A stretch of 64,000 nt of DNA from Margaritifera margaritifera (taxonomy: Eukaryota > Mollusca > Bivalvia > Unionida > Margaritiferidae): positions 1,550,001 to 1,614,000 of the forward strand of contig JAQPZY010001448.1 in assembly GCA_029931535.1 (NCBI GenBank), given 5' to 3'. Each line of letters opens with the position of its first letter. The stretch's first letter is position 1. Shown here in pieces: positions 1 through 9,589 of the stretch. The translations under genes and the position numbers were made by a program. Below the pieces are notes generated by a model. It had not been told where the DNA came from. It searched no databases and saw nothing but the letters and a program-made list of their open reading frames with translations.

Positions 1-115
1 CTTACCACTTGCCATAAGACAACCATAATGTATCTCAGTACGGGGTCTTACTTGACATAAAACAATTATAATAAATCTCAGTACGGGGTCTTACCACTTG
101 ATATAAAATAAGAGC
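1..115. repeat. short tandem repeat cut by the window edge
   Basis: A unit of about 45 bp containing CTCAGTACGGGGTCTTAC is present about two and a half times and runs off the left edge, so the array is probably longer. Confidence 0.8.
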
Positions 116-693
116 ACGATATGTGTGTAACCCTTACGTAAGCATTCTTTACTTATGAACTTAAACAATAAATCATGAACGATAAGAACTCGCAGCTTGA
201 AACGCGTTTTTCTCCAGGTATACTCTATTTTTCTTTGGTAGGTTCGATTATCTTAACGCATATAAAAAAAGGAGTAGAACATAAGTTTGTTGGTATAGGC
301 GCTGGCTAAAGTCATTGTTGCACAACTCTTATACGTTTCCTTACCCATGTCTGCTAAATTTTGCAATCACATTCTGATCCTTTTACTGATACCTGTGATT
401 CTACCTGAAATGGAAGACTCGTTCATCAAAAGTAACTAAAAACGAAAACAAAACAAATGATTAACTTTATATCCGAGTTCCTAAACGCGTATATTTCAGC
501 TATTTTGTAATAAATATAACTAATCATGGCGACATACAACAATGCCTGAAGTACCGATCGATTGATTGTGGGCAACATGTGGCAACGGTGGCATGCAATA
601 AAAAAGTCTGATCCTCGACAAATTAGCAGGTCTTCCGTTGCTTCACACAACTTGATTTCACTGTGAAACTCAGGCGGCTTGTACTGAAATATA
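116..693. other. unassigned AT-rich sequence
   Basis: No coding similarity, repeat or RNA recognised. The 74-residue open frame on the minus strand (426-650) has no domain I can name. Confidence 0.6.
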
Positions 694-701
694 GTACAAC
701 T

Positions 702-1007
702 CAGTGGCGGCGCGAGGGGTGGGGGTGGGGTGGGGTCAATTGCTCCCAGGCGCCAGGTGCAAGGGGGCGCCGTCGGGAGATATTATTTTCTTTATTCCAG
801 CTAAAATATTTATACTATTTCAGTTCACCTTAGTGTACAGGGGGCGTAGATGGGGGTGGGGGAGGATGGAGGTTGGCAACTGACATAAAAACTGTTCTCT
901 GTGGCAAGGTAGGGGCGTCATTAAAGAACAATGCCCCCGGGCGCCTCTGTAGGGGCGCCACTAAAGAACATTGCCCCCGGGCGCTTCAAACCCTTGCGCC
1001 GCCACTG
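702..1007 (+). mobile_element. hAT-type MITE, GC-rich family, copy 1
   Basis: A 306-bp non-autonomous element. Its terminal inverted repeats read CAGTGGCGGCGCGAGGG at the left and the complementary CCTTGCGCCGCCACTG at the right. It is flanked by a perfect 8-bp target duplication, GTACAACT (694-701 and 1008-1015), which is the hallmark of hAT transposition. The interior is G-rich on the left and carries two copies of a segment reading CGCCACTAAAGAACATTGCC or close to it. There is no transposase, so mobility would need a hAT transposase in trans. Three further copies lie in the window at 3886, 14092 and 43472. Confidence 0.93.
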
Positions 1008-1015
1008 GTACAACT

Positions 1016-1318
1016 CTTCTCTGTTTCCCACATAAAGTTCTTAAATATACACCATATTAGCACAACAAAGTTCAAGTTAAAAAACCCACAAAGTCTTTAG
1101 AACAACCGCTTTTATGGAGACAATTAGTTTTGGGGTACTTTTTAAATCTTTGCTTTCGATAATAGGTTAAATTGCACGCTATTTCACCTTTATAAATGCC
1201 AGTGCACCACATCATGCTGTTTTCTGATAAACCATAAGAGTCATTTAATTCAGTTTTTTTTCACTAAAAGCACAACCTGTTAGGAGAGGGGAAAAAAAAT
1301 AATTTGATTGACACAGAT
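1016..1318. other. unassigned sequence
   Basis: AT-rich spacer between a hAT MITE and a foldback element; nothing recognised. Confidence 0.6.
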
Positions 1319-1320
1319 TA

Positions 1321-1535
1321 CTGTCTAAACTCGCGTATAGGCCGATACCAACTGCAAACTACATAGACCCAGATCTGCCGTCGCATAATGCGCCGGCAGA
1401 TCTGGGTCTATGCAGTTTGTAAGGACTAATCGGTAGAACAAACAACATAGACCCTGATCTGCCGGAGCATTATGCCACGGCATATCAGGATCTATGTTGT
1501 TTTCATTTGGATCTAGTTTATACGCGAGTATACGG
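1321..1535 (+). mobile_element. double-hairpin foldback element, copy 1
   Basis: A 215-bp element with outer inverted repeats (left CTGTCTAAACTCGCGTATAG, right ending TATACGCGAGTATACGG), flanked by the dinucleotide TA on both sides (1319-1320, 1536-1537). Inside are two consecutive hairpins. The first has 26-bp arms at 1355-1380 and 1394-1419 containing CATAGACCCAGATCTGCCG. The second, at about 1438-1502, contains CATAGACCCTGATCTGCCG and its complement. The two hairpins are related to each other. No coding capacity. The TA target suggests mobilisation by a Tc1/mariner-superfamily or other TA-specific transposase, but I cannot name the family. Confidence 0.9.
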
Positions 1536-1822
1536 TAACTGAAAGAATGTCAAAAATCCGTTTACATTCGGAATTCATTTATAGTAAACAAACATTATTA
1601 AAGGGCCCACAGCCATCAGACTTCATTATACTGAATTGTCTGCGATAATATTGTTCTATAATGTTCTCTTTTTGTGGAAATGCGTTCGTTCTAAAAAAAA
1701 AACAATTAACCATTATACATACCTTCTTGCCAACATTAGATCATACTTTAGCTTCTTTTCATGTTAAACAGACTCACTAAAAATAAAAAAGATAGATAGG
1801 TAGGTAGGTGAACAGTAAAGAA

Positions 1823-3560
1823 TAACAAGAGTCCCTCGAAGGTACTGACGCTCCACTGGATGAAAAGAATTTCCAGGAATTCAAGATGAGACAATTTCTT
1901 CCTTTTGAATGCGAAGTGTTGAAACCATCTTTGATATTCTTCAACGATAACAAGATTTTCAAATTAGCTGCTGTTGTGGACATATTGGATGTCAGCTTGG
2001 CACCACTTTCATTTAGGACCAACAAGGCATTATAGGAAGTCTTGTTGTGGAAACCCCATGTTGATATGACTTTCCGTTATGGAGGAGCAACGATAACAAG
2101 ATTTGCAAGATGTGGCAGTCATATTAGAAGTTGGATCGGTACCATTTTCATTTATGACCAACTAGACACCATAAGAAGTCTTTCAGTGAAAACCCAATGC
2201 TGATATGACCATTCATTCAGGAGAAATAGTGATAACAAGATTTTCAAGATGGCCTCTATGGCAGGCGTATTGCATGTTTGAATGGCATCATTAGGACGAA
2301 CTAGATATCATAAGAAGTTATTTAGTGGACACCCCATGTTGATACAACCATCCATTCAGCAGGAGTAGCGATAACAATATTTTCAATATGGCCGTTGTTG
2401 TGGCCATATTGGACATCACATCGACACCATTTTCATATTGGACTAACTATACATCATAAGAAATCTTCTGGTGAAAATCCCATGGCAATATTACTTTTCA
2501 TTCATAAGGAGGGGTCAGACGAGGATAAAATGCTTCACCTCTAAATTTAGAGGTGTTGTTTGGCTGTGCCTTTCACTGTGAAATGTTCATGACAGGGACT
2601 GATTGATATGATGAAATGATTGGAAAGGAGTCATTCTTTATTTTGAGATGTCTTTTATTGTGGTTGAGAAAGCAGTGTGGTAGAAGTGCAGATGTAAAGT
2701 AAGTTTGAAATATGGTCCAAAACTCTATTTTGATTGACCTGCAAATAGAATCATGACCCTAGTAGGCTTTGATTTTGATGAGCTGTTATTCGAAATTATG
2801 CTGGGCAACAAATGACAAGTCTTGGTGTGTGTAATGGACTATAATGTTTCTGTCACCCCTAGGAATCCTAGTGTGATTGGAATGATGGCCTGAGTTTGAG
2901 CTTGGAGAAATGCATGTAGGTAATATATATTAAAATTAATGGTGGTCTGACCCCAGGATTAACAAAAGCACGATCTCCAAGATTGCCACTGTGACGGCCA
3001 TATTGGTCGTCAGATCGGCCCCATTTTCATTTAGGTGCAACTAGACATTATAATAAGTCTTCTGTTGAATCCCCATGGCAATATTACATTTCGTTCAGAA
3101 GAAGTATTGATAACAAGATTTTCAAGATGGCCACCGTGGCGGCCATATTGGGCATCAGATCGGCATCATAAGAAGTCTTTTAGTGAAAACCCCATGTTGA
3201 TATAATCATCCATTCAGGAGGAGTAGCGATAACAAGATTTTCAAGATGGCTGCTGTGACCGCCATATTGGATAACAGATTGGTATCGTTTTCCTTTAGGA
3301 CCAACTAGACACCATTAAAAAGACTTCTGGTGAAAACCCCATGTCAATATGACTTTCCGTTCAGGAGAAGTAGCGATAACACGATTTTCAAGATGGCCGA
3401 TGTGGCGGACATACTCGACATCAGATCGGTACCAATTTCACTGAGGACCAATTAGACATAAAAAGAAATCTTTTAGTTAAAACCCGATGCTGATATGAAC
3501 ATCTATTCAGGACGTGTAGTGATAACAAGATTTTCAAGATGGCCACTCTTATTCAATCAG
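1823..3560 (+). mobile_element. AACAAGAG composite element with 147-bp core repeats, copy A
   Basis: It starts AACAAGAGTCCCTCGAAGG and then repeats a core of about 147 bp. Each core contains GATAACAAGATTTTCAAGAT, a GCC..GGCGGCCATATTGGA stretch, CACCATTTTCATTTAGGA, AGAAGTCTTTTGGTGAAAAC and CCATTCAGGAGGAGTAGC. About eight degenerate cores are present, interrupted by a 444-bp MITE at 2511-2954. The usual 3' end (ACGGACGGACGACGGACGA then CCAGTAGAGC) is missing, so this copy is 3'-truncated. The layout (unique 5' end, tandem core, unique 3' end, no coding) resembles pearl/CvE elements of bivalves, often viewed as non-autonomous Helitron-like; that comparison is from memory and structural only. Confidence 0.85.
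2511..2954. mobile_element. 444-bp MITE with GGGGTCAGAC termini, nested in a repeat
   Basis: Terminal inverted repeats GGGGTCAGAC (2511-2520) and GTCTGACCCC (2945-2954) bound a segment that interrupts a 147-bp core of the surrounding element. AGGA precedes and follows it (2507-2510, 2955-2958), consistent with a 4-bp target duplication. Just inside the left end is a small palindrome CACCTCTAAATTTAGAGGTG. No transposase. The superfamily is not assigned. Confidence 0.75.
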
Positions 3561-3885
3561 TTACACCTTTTTTTCCATTCGTATTGGATTTAGTTGTAAG
3601 CAATGGGCAATATATTTTCAAGATCGTGAAGTGTCTTTTTGAAACGAAATTAGATCTGAACTCCCAATGAATCATGCTCCAACTTTAGAATGATTTCCTG
3701 TATATGCTACTGTATTAGAGATTGTGTATTGTCTAATTTGTACTGTACAAGCTATGCCCGACCGCTTTAGAACTTTTTACAGTCTAATTTAGAGTAAAAA
3801 AGCGCTAAGAGTTCCACAATCTCAATAGCCGTCTATTTAGACACATCTTATACTAAGTACAGCACTCATTAACAGGGGCTTTAGT
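3561..3885. other. unassigned sequence
   Basis: Follows the truncated AACAAGAG element; no feature recognised. Confidence 0.5.
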
Positions 3886-4141
3886 CAGTAGCGGCGCGAC
3901 GGGGGGGAGGGGGGGACAATTGCCCCTGGGCGCTGGGCGAGGGAGGTGCCGTCAGTAGCTTTTTTATAGCTCTAACCGGAGCGTTGAGGGGGGGTGGTGG
4001 TGGAGGTGGGCAACTGATATAAACACTATTCTCTGTGGCAAAGTGGGGGCGCCATTAAAAAACATTTCCCCCGGGCGCCTCAGTAGGGGCGCCACTATAG
4101 AACATTGCCCCCGAGCGCTTCTAACCCTCGCGCCACCACTG
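3886..4141 (+). mobile_element. hAT-type MITE, GC-rich family, copy 2
   Basis: A 256-bp copy, same orientation as copy 1. Ends CAGTAGCGGCGCGACGG and CCCTCGCGCCACCACTG; perfect 8-bp target duplication GCTTTAGT (3878-3885, 4142-4149). Both ends carry substitutions relative to copy 1, so it is older or from a variant subfamily. Confidence 0.92.
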
Positions 4142-4149
4142 GCTTTAGT

Positions 4150-5019
4150 ATCGTTTCTCAAAATAAGTATCTTTCGTTACTCAATAGGCAACCATAACTC
4201 AAAGAAGCCAAAGAAGCTAGCGTCAAGTAATTGTCAAAAAATGCCAGGCAAATATTTTCATATCACGCACCTGTTGAAATGATGTAAGGTGAGAAAAGAG
4301 GTATTATCAAATTTCAGACGTAAACATTAAGGTAATGTAATGCGTGTTTCAAAAGCGTAATTCAAACATTATTCTGGAAGTATATAGTATCCATCTCTTT
4401 CATCTATCACATAATGAATGAGAACACGAGATACGGGAATATATGATGAGGCCGTACAATTCAGGCTTCAGTGCTCAATTATATTTTCTCTCCAAAATTA
4501 TAATTAATATAGTATGTGTCAAGTGAAGCACATCATTTTTTGTGCAAGCTTTTTTTTTTTTTTTTTTTTTTTGTTGGCCGGATTGTACAGCTTTCATGGC
4601 TTATTTCACACAAGATCTCGCCCAGGTCAGCCGTTTGCCTCTGTGTAGCCTTTGCTTGGATTCTGTGGTTTATTTCGCATAAGACGGATAAGCAAATTTT
4701 CAGCATGGTTTCTGAATAAAAAATAAGTAGATATTGCCTATGTTTGACTTTGTTGAAAAAGGATAGGGTATATAAAATAAACGTTCCCTATATAGAACTT
4801 TGTAAATTATCACTGCTACATCTAAATTACCATTATTAAAACCCAAGCTACAATGATTTGGACAAACATCTTTTTTTTTCGAAAAGGAAACGAAACCAAG
4901 TTGTCATAGCTAAAAATACGTACAATTAACATGAATTACTTTGAATACATTTTATATAAAAGTTGTGAATAAATTCTCGCTCTCAGTCTTTTGAAGTTAT
5001 ACAAATCAAAATTAGACTA
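4150..5019. other. unassigned sequence with a 23-base T run
   Basis: AT-rich. A run of 23 T at 4550-4572 could be the poly(A) tail of a minus-strand retroposon whose body would lie upstream of the run, but I recognise no body. Confidence 0.45.
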
Positions 5020-5325
5020 GAAATGGACCCCGATATCACACTCGGAATGGAAACCCCGATATCACACTCGGAACGGAAACCCCTATATCACACTCGGAAT
5101 GGAAACCCAGATATCACACTCGGAATGGAAACCCCGATATCACACTCGGAACTGAAACCCCGATATCACACTCAGAATGGAAACCCCGATATCACACTCG
5201 GAATGGAAACCCCGATATCACACTCGGAACGGAAACCCCTATATCACACTCGGAATGGAAACCCCGATATCACACTCGGAACGGACACCCCGATATCACA
5301 CTCGGAATGGACACCCCGATATTAG
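5020..5325. repeat. minisatellite, 26-bp unit, about 11 copies
   Basis: Unit contains GGAATGGAAACCCCGATATC followed by ACACTC. Units differ by single substitutions (GGAACGG, GGAACTG, CCCCTAT, ACCCAG). Because 26 is not a multiple of three, the open frame across it cycles through all three frames and is not a protein. Confidence 0.95.
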
Positions 5326-5908
5326 CCACAATAATTTAAATTCCATACATCACTGAAGTTTTGCGTGTATAAACCAAATACAACATGAAAAACGAACAAA
5401 CGAACGGACAACGAAAGGTTGAGGTTCATTGTTTACTCTGAGGAGGATCTACCGGATGTCAATCTATGTTCAGATATTTTATCTGTGATATAATTACAAA
5501 ATATTTCCGTGAATTCTTGAACTTTTTCACTTGTTACAATTCCTATTTACTTGTTACTGGTAACTTGACATACAAATATCTTGGTAGTAACTGAAATGTT
5601 TTGTAATCCAAAGTCCTACTTAAAGGTTATTGATTCCTATACAAGAGCTGACAACGTTAATGATTCAAATTGAGTGAATGCTGGATTATTATACTATTTT
5701 TCACCTTTGATATAATATATACTTTGTGAGTGGTTGAAACAATCTATGTCAAAGTCAAACTACATGGAACATCTCGTCAGATCTGAATTTAGTGTATATT
5801 CAAAACAAATGACGACACTAAATAAAAGAAGCAACATTTGAAATGTTACACCGATATATTTTTGCAAATTCTCATAAATCCAATAAAAATCATTGCGTTA
5901 AGTGCTGA

Positions 5909-6470
5909 CAGATCGATATTCCGTGTATGTTCTTAGAGACAGATCGATATTCCATGTATATTCTTAGAGACAGATCGATATTCCATGTATGTTCTTAGAG
6001 ACAGATCGATATTCCGTGTATGTTCTTAGAGACAGATCAATATTCCATGTATATTCTTAGAGACAGATCGATATTCAATGTATGTTCTTAGTGACAGATC
6101 GATATTCCATGTATGTTCTTAGTGACAGATCAATATTCCATGTATATTCTTTGAGACAGATCGATATTCAATGTATGTTCTTAGTGACAGATCGAGATTC
6201 CATGTATGTTCTTAGAGACAGATCGATATTCCATGTATATTCTTAGAGATAGATCGATATTCCATGTATGTTCTTAGAGACAGATCGATATTCTATGTAT
6301 GTTCTTAGAGGCAGATTGATATTCCATGTATATTCTTAGTGACAGATCGATATTCGATGTATATTCTTAGAGACAGATCGATATTCCATGTATATTCTTA
6401 GAGACAGATCGATATTCCATGTATGTTCTTAGAGACAGATCGATATTCCATGTATGTTCTGTGAGACATT
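5909..6470. repeat. minisatellite, 31-bp unit, about 18 copies
   Basis: Unit contains GACAGATCGATATTCCATGT and ATGTTCTTAGA. Variants (CCGTGTA, CAATGTA, AGTGACAG) recur in blocks, which suggests spread by unequal exchange or gene conversion. The homologous site in the copies at 15.6-16.7 kb and 32.2-33.5 kb (around 16,040-16,080 and 32,717-32,745) is single copy. Confidence 0.95.
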
Positions 6471-6775
6471 AATTCTAGGTTTTCCAACTTGCTATTTGCT
6501 CTGATCAAACTTATGTCACAAGCATGTTATATATAAATGCTTAGAAAGGTGTTTTATAACTGAAGTACGTTAAAATAATATTTTTTCAAACTCTAACTAA
6601 TTTTACATGTGAAATAATCGAGTGTAGTTATACAAAATATTGTTTAGACACCATATACAATTAGCAACCCTGCTTCTTACTTTACATTCATTCAGAGGTG
6701 TAAATGGAATATTTTCATATACCTCTTCGATTAAACTGCATTATTACCTAGATTCGCAAATCACCCTTGACAAAT

Positions 6776-6915
6776 TAGTGCACTAATTGGATAGGATAGG
6801 TAAATACAAATGAGTGCACTAATTGAATAGGATAAGTAAATACAAATGAGTGCACTAATTGAATAGGATAAGTAAATACAAATGAGTGCACTAATTGGAT
6901 AGGATAGGTAAATAA
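6776..6915. repeat. minisatellite, about 36-bp unit, 4 copies
   Basis: Unit contains GTGCACTAATTGGATAGGAT. The same core is present once at about 16,410-16,445 and once at about 33,350-33,377, in the parallel copies of the dispersed repeat. Confidence 0.92.
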
Positions 6916-7342
6916 TTTGTCGTTATGTTCACAAATGCGTTAGTATTCAAATCGTCGGGATTATGTTGCACATTGCAAATATTGTTTTGTCTTTAATCCG
7001 TTTGGTAAAAATATTTACCTATAATTGCATAACATTATAAATACATGTAATGTATATATATAACTGGGGTTCCTCCAGAGTCTGAAGCATTGCAAACTTG
7101 TAGTAAGAAGACGACCAGGATATCGTATACAGCTTCCGTAAATAGATATATAAACAAACTTTGTATTTGTATGTTGACGTTTTTGGTCTTCAGCATTAAA
7201 GAGAGAAGAATATATGAGAATAGAGAGAAGAATACATGGTTCTTCAAAAATGAACCGACGAAATGCGAATACGAGACTTGGATCAAGTTACGTTTGGAAA
7301 GAAGGTATCAATAATACATATCTCATGCAAAATATGAAAACA

Positions 7343-7533
7343 AGAGCGACATCGTCGACCAGTTAGTGTGCCATGAATACAAGAGCGACATCGTCGACCA
7401 GTCAGTGTGCCATGAATACAAGAACAACATCGTCGATCAGTCAGTGTGCCATGAATACAAGAGTGACATCGACCAGTCAGTGTGCCATGAATACAAGAGT
7501 GACATCGTCGATCCCTCAGTGTGCCATGAAGCC
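7343..7533. repeat. minisatellite, 39-bp unit, 5 copies
   Basis: Unit contains CATGAATACAAGAGCGACAT and CAGTCAGTGTGC. A multiple of three, so two frames stay open; one copy has a 3-bp deletion and another CCCTCAG in place of CAGTCAG. Not evidence of coding. Confidence 0.92.
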
Positions 7534-7604
7534 AACTTTAGAGATACAATTTGTTCAAGATTCACAAACGTTTTCTTTGTATAGAAGAATTAAGCTGACA
7601 TCGT

Positions 7605-7811
7605 CATGATCAAATATATCTACATCATACGTGACGAAGACATCGCCATGATCAAATATATCTACATCATACGTGACGAAGACATCGCCATGATCAAATA
7701 TATCTACATCATACGTGACGAAGACATCGCCATGATCAAATATATCTACATCATACGTGACGAAGACATCGCCATGATCAAATATATCTACATCATACGT
7801 GATGAAGACGA
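7605..7811. repeat. minisatellite, 42-bp unit, 5 near-identical copies
   Basis: Unit contains ATGATCAAATATATCTACAT and ACGTGACGAAGACATCGCC. A 14-codon frame stays open across it. The last unit diverges (GTGATGAAGACGACG). Near identity between units points to recent expansion. Confidence 0.92.
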
Positions 7812-7849
7812 CGTAAAAGTATATGTAACAAAACGAGTTATCATTTGCA

Positions 7850-7939
7850 ATTTGTTGACATGATTATTTTGACATAACGACAAATTGGTGTATCCATGTT
7901 GTCTTACTGATATGTTGCGTCAATATATCAGCTAAAGTA
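7850..7939 (+). repeat. fragment shared with 11,720-11,800
   Basis: CAATTTGTTGACATGATTAT followed by a GTTGTCTTACTGATATGTT stretch closely parallels the sequence that follows AACAAGAG element B at 11,720-11,800. A small dispersed repeat of unknown origin. Confidence 0.6.
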
Positions 7940-7990
7940 CCGTCTATACTCGCGTATAATCCGATACCAACTGATTTGCCGTCGCATACA
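7940..7990 (+). mobile_element. foldback element fragment, copy 4
   Basis: CCGTCTATACTCGCGTAT at 7940, preceded by TA (7938-7939), then CCGATACCAACTG and TTTGCCGTCGCATA. This matches the left outer repeat joined to an internal piece of the full copies. Both hairpins and the right end are gone, leaving about 50 bp. Confidence 0.75.
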
Positions 7991-8086
7991 TTTGTCATGA
8001 TGTTTACATAAATATACCGACAAATTGTAATCGATAACTCGTTTTATTGACGTAAAAGATGTCGTCAGCCGTCTTCGTCACATATG

Positions 8087-8620
8087 CTATAGAAATATCT
8101 CATCATGAGAATGGCAGGTTAATACTTCCATGATGTTCAAGCAGTTCACGTCAAAATACTTCTGTCTGACAGGGTGGAAATCGACACACTCAACATGAAT
8201 TTGCTCCACTGTCAGTGGATACTGGCAGGGTACACACTTCGGTCGAGGTTCACCCTTCAGGTGGTATGTGTATCCAATAAGCGATCGGCACAACACCAGC
8301 TCATCTTTCCGGTTTGTTCTATACGAGGGATACCACTCACCTATAGTGGGTTTTGATGTTCTTGAGTTTGGCTGTGGAGTTTTCATTCCACATATTTTGC
8401 CAAGTGTGACAAACATGCTGATTTATACAATATTTCAAGTCAGTATATGGAATCTTCCATTCGGGAACGGGTGACTGCAGGGCAGCTTTGGCTGCTTTAT
8501 TTGCCATTTCATTAACCTTTATGCCAATGTGACTAGGCAGCCAACAGTACAGAACACTTTTCGCAGATTGTATGAGAACATCATGTTTTTGTAATATCTG
8601 GGATATTAATGGGTTGTCAT
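8087..8620 (-). pseudogene. Jockey-like LINE: RNase H C-terminal half and C-terminal zinc motif
   Basis: Minus strand, in two overlapping frames. The first (about 8620 to 8337) reads LISQILQKHDVLIQS, then SVLYCWLPSHIGIKVNEMA, the conserved W-x-P-S-H-x-G-I-x-x-N-E-x-A of LINE RNase H domains. The second (8416 to 8087) continues with DELVLCRSLIGYTY and a C-P-C...H...C cluster (CVPCQYPLTVEQIHVEC) typical of the C-terminus of Jockey/I-group ORF2. A frameshift separates the two. Non-functional remnant. The rest of the element lies to the right but is rearranged. Confidence 0.88.
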
Positions 8621-8678
8621 ACAATCTGCGAAAAGTGTTCTGTATTGTTGGCTGCATAGTCACATTGGCATAAAGGTT
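8514..8678. repeat. inverted repeat inside the LINE, 62-bp arms
   Basis: Arms 8514-8575 and 8617-8678 are reverse complements with two mismatches; loop 41 nt. The right arm carries the RNase H segment (AKSVLYC, SHIGIKV) in plus-strand sense, and the left arm carries the same segment in minus-strand sense. Confidence 0.95.
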
Positions 8679-8930
8679 CAAAAAGTCTTCAACAAATCCT
8701 CTCCTTTTTCAGAGTAAATTCAAGGAATACGTCCATGTATACAGACGGTTCGAAAGACGGAGACAAAGTTGGAGCTGCCAAAGCGACACCTAATGGCACC
8801 ATCTTGATAAGGCCTCATTTTTTACTGCAGAAATTACAGCCATACTGAAACCTTTCAACTATATTGAAACCTCTCAACAACAACAAAAAATGTCATCATC
8901 TTTTCGGTCTCCTTTTCCACATTAAAAGCC
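8617..8930 (+). pseudogene. Jockey-like LINE: inverted, permuted segment with RNase H N-terminal half
   Basis: In plus orientation, opposite to its neighbours. It begins with a duplicate of the late RNase H segment (SAKSVLYCWLHSHIGIKV), which is followed at once by the RT-RNase H linker (FKKSSTNPLLFQSKFKEY) and the start of RNase H (YTDGSKDGDKVGAA at about 8738-8780, with the first catalytic Asp). After one frameshift come FFTAEITAILK and a decayed FSxSxSTLKALN block in which the expected catalytic Asp codon is Val (GTC). Order and orientation cannot come from simple truncation. Confidence 0.85.
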
Positions 8931-8977
8931 TTGAATTTACTCTGAAAAAGGAGAGGATTTGTTGAAGACTTTTTGAA
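8677..8977. repeat. inverted repeat inside the LINE, perfect 49-bp arms
   Basis: Arms 8677-8725 and 8929-8977 are exact reverse complements, with a 203-nt loop holding the inverted RNase H segment. Both arms encode the linker segment STNPLLFQSKF, one on each strand. Confidence 0.96.
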
Positions 8978-9535
8978 TTCACAAAAATCAAATATTATTT
9001 TAGGAGGTTTTGATAACCATGGTGATGATTTGGGAATACAGAATCTTGCAATGTTTCCCACGTTGATTTTGTTGTTTGTAACTGGTGACGAATTCGTATG
9101 CCAAAAGGTGGAATGAAGTTTGGCTTCTGAACGTACAAGGTTTGGTATTTGGATCTAAACACTACATCATATGCGGTGTTAGATGGATTAGAACAGGGGT
9201 CTCCAAACTTTATAAGACGAGGGTCAGTTAGATTTTTGAAGGAGGATTGCAGGCCGAAGCGACTGTGAAAAATTTAAATATGTGCAAAATCGTTTTTAAA
9301 AAAAGTACAACACAGCGGGCCGGACAAATCGAAGCCGCGGGCCGTAGTTTGGAGACCCCTGGATTAGAAGATAGTATGGTAGCATACCGACGAGCCAATT
9401 TCATTCGTCTGAGATAAAGCGATGGTTCATTTGTCTCAACATAGAGGATTTATGAAGGCGAAGTTCTAAACACACCAGACAAAGTCTAAGTATATGATTG
9501 TGCATCGGATCAAGCTGCTCGGCTGCTGCTCCTTT
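8929..9535 (-). pseudogene. Jockey-like LINE: C-terminal part of reverse transcriptase and linker
   Basis: Minus strand. From about 9535 downward come the thumb-region blocks QLDPMHNHILRLCL, then FRTSP, LYVETNEPSLYLRR and KLARRYATILSSNP. After the hAT insertion at 9194-9361 follow AYDVVFRSKYQTLY, PNFIPPFGIRI, NIARFCIPKSSPW and KPPKIIFD. These are characteristic of the stretch between RT and RNase H in Jockey-like LINEs. At least one frameshift is present. The endonuclease and RT catalytic domains are absent: ORF1 sequence starts within about 60 bp on the upstream side. Confidence 0.85.
9194..9361. mobile_element. 168-bp hAT MITE nested in the LINE
   Basis: Ends CAGGGGTCTCCAAACT and AGTTTGGAGACCCCTG are perfect 16-bp inverted repeats. 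The perfect 8-bp duplication GATTAGAA flanks it (9186-9193, 9362-9369). The interior carries GCGGGCCGG and CCGCGGGCCGTAGTTTGG, common in short hAT elements of animals. It splits LINE coding sequence, so it inserted after the LINE. Unrelated to the CAGTGGCGG family. Confidence 0.96.
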
Positions 9536-9589
9536 TTTGGTCCGGATCTAACCGGTTTCTTGGTAGGAGAGTTGATAATCTTCTGTGGT

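Larger units (their letters stand above)
5326..7340 (+). repeat. long dispersed repeat, copy epsilon (3' half)
   Basis: Collinear, diverged similarity to about 15,590-16,740 and 32,240-33,547. Shared landmarks in order: TATTCAAAACAAATGAC, a TTCTAGGT site, TGTGAAATAATCGAG, AAGCAACC-like sequence, then ACTAATTGGATAGGATAGGT, then AAGAAGACGACCAGGAT. This copy has gained two minisatellites (5909-6470 and 6776-6915) at positions that are single copy in the other two. No protein coding detected. Confidence 0.75.

Noticed and set aside
5909..6470. CRISPR-like regularly spaced repeats
   Set aside because: Units are directly tandem with no variable spacers, and the window is eukaryotic in character.
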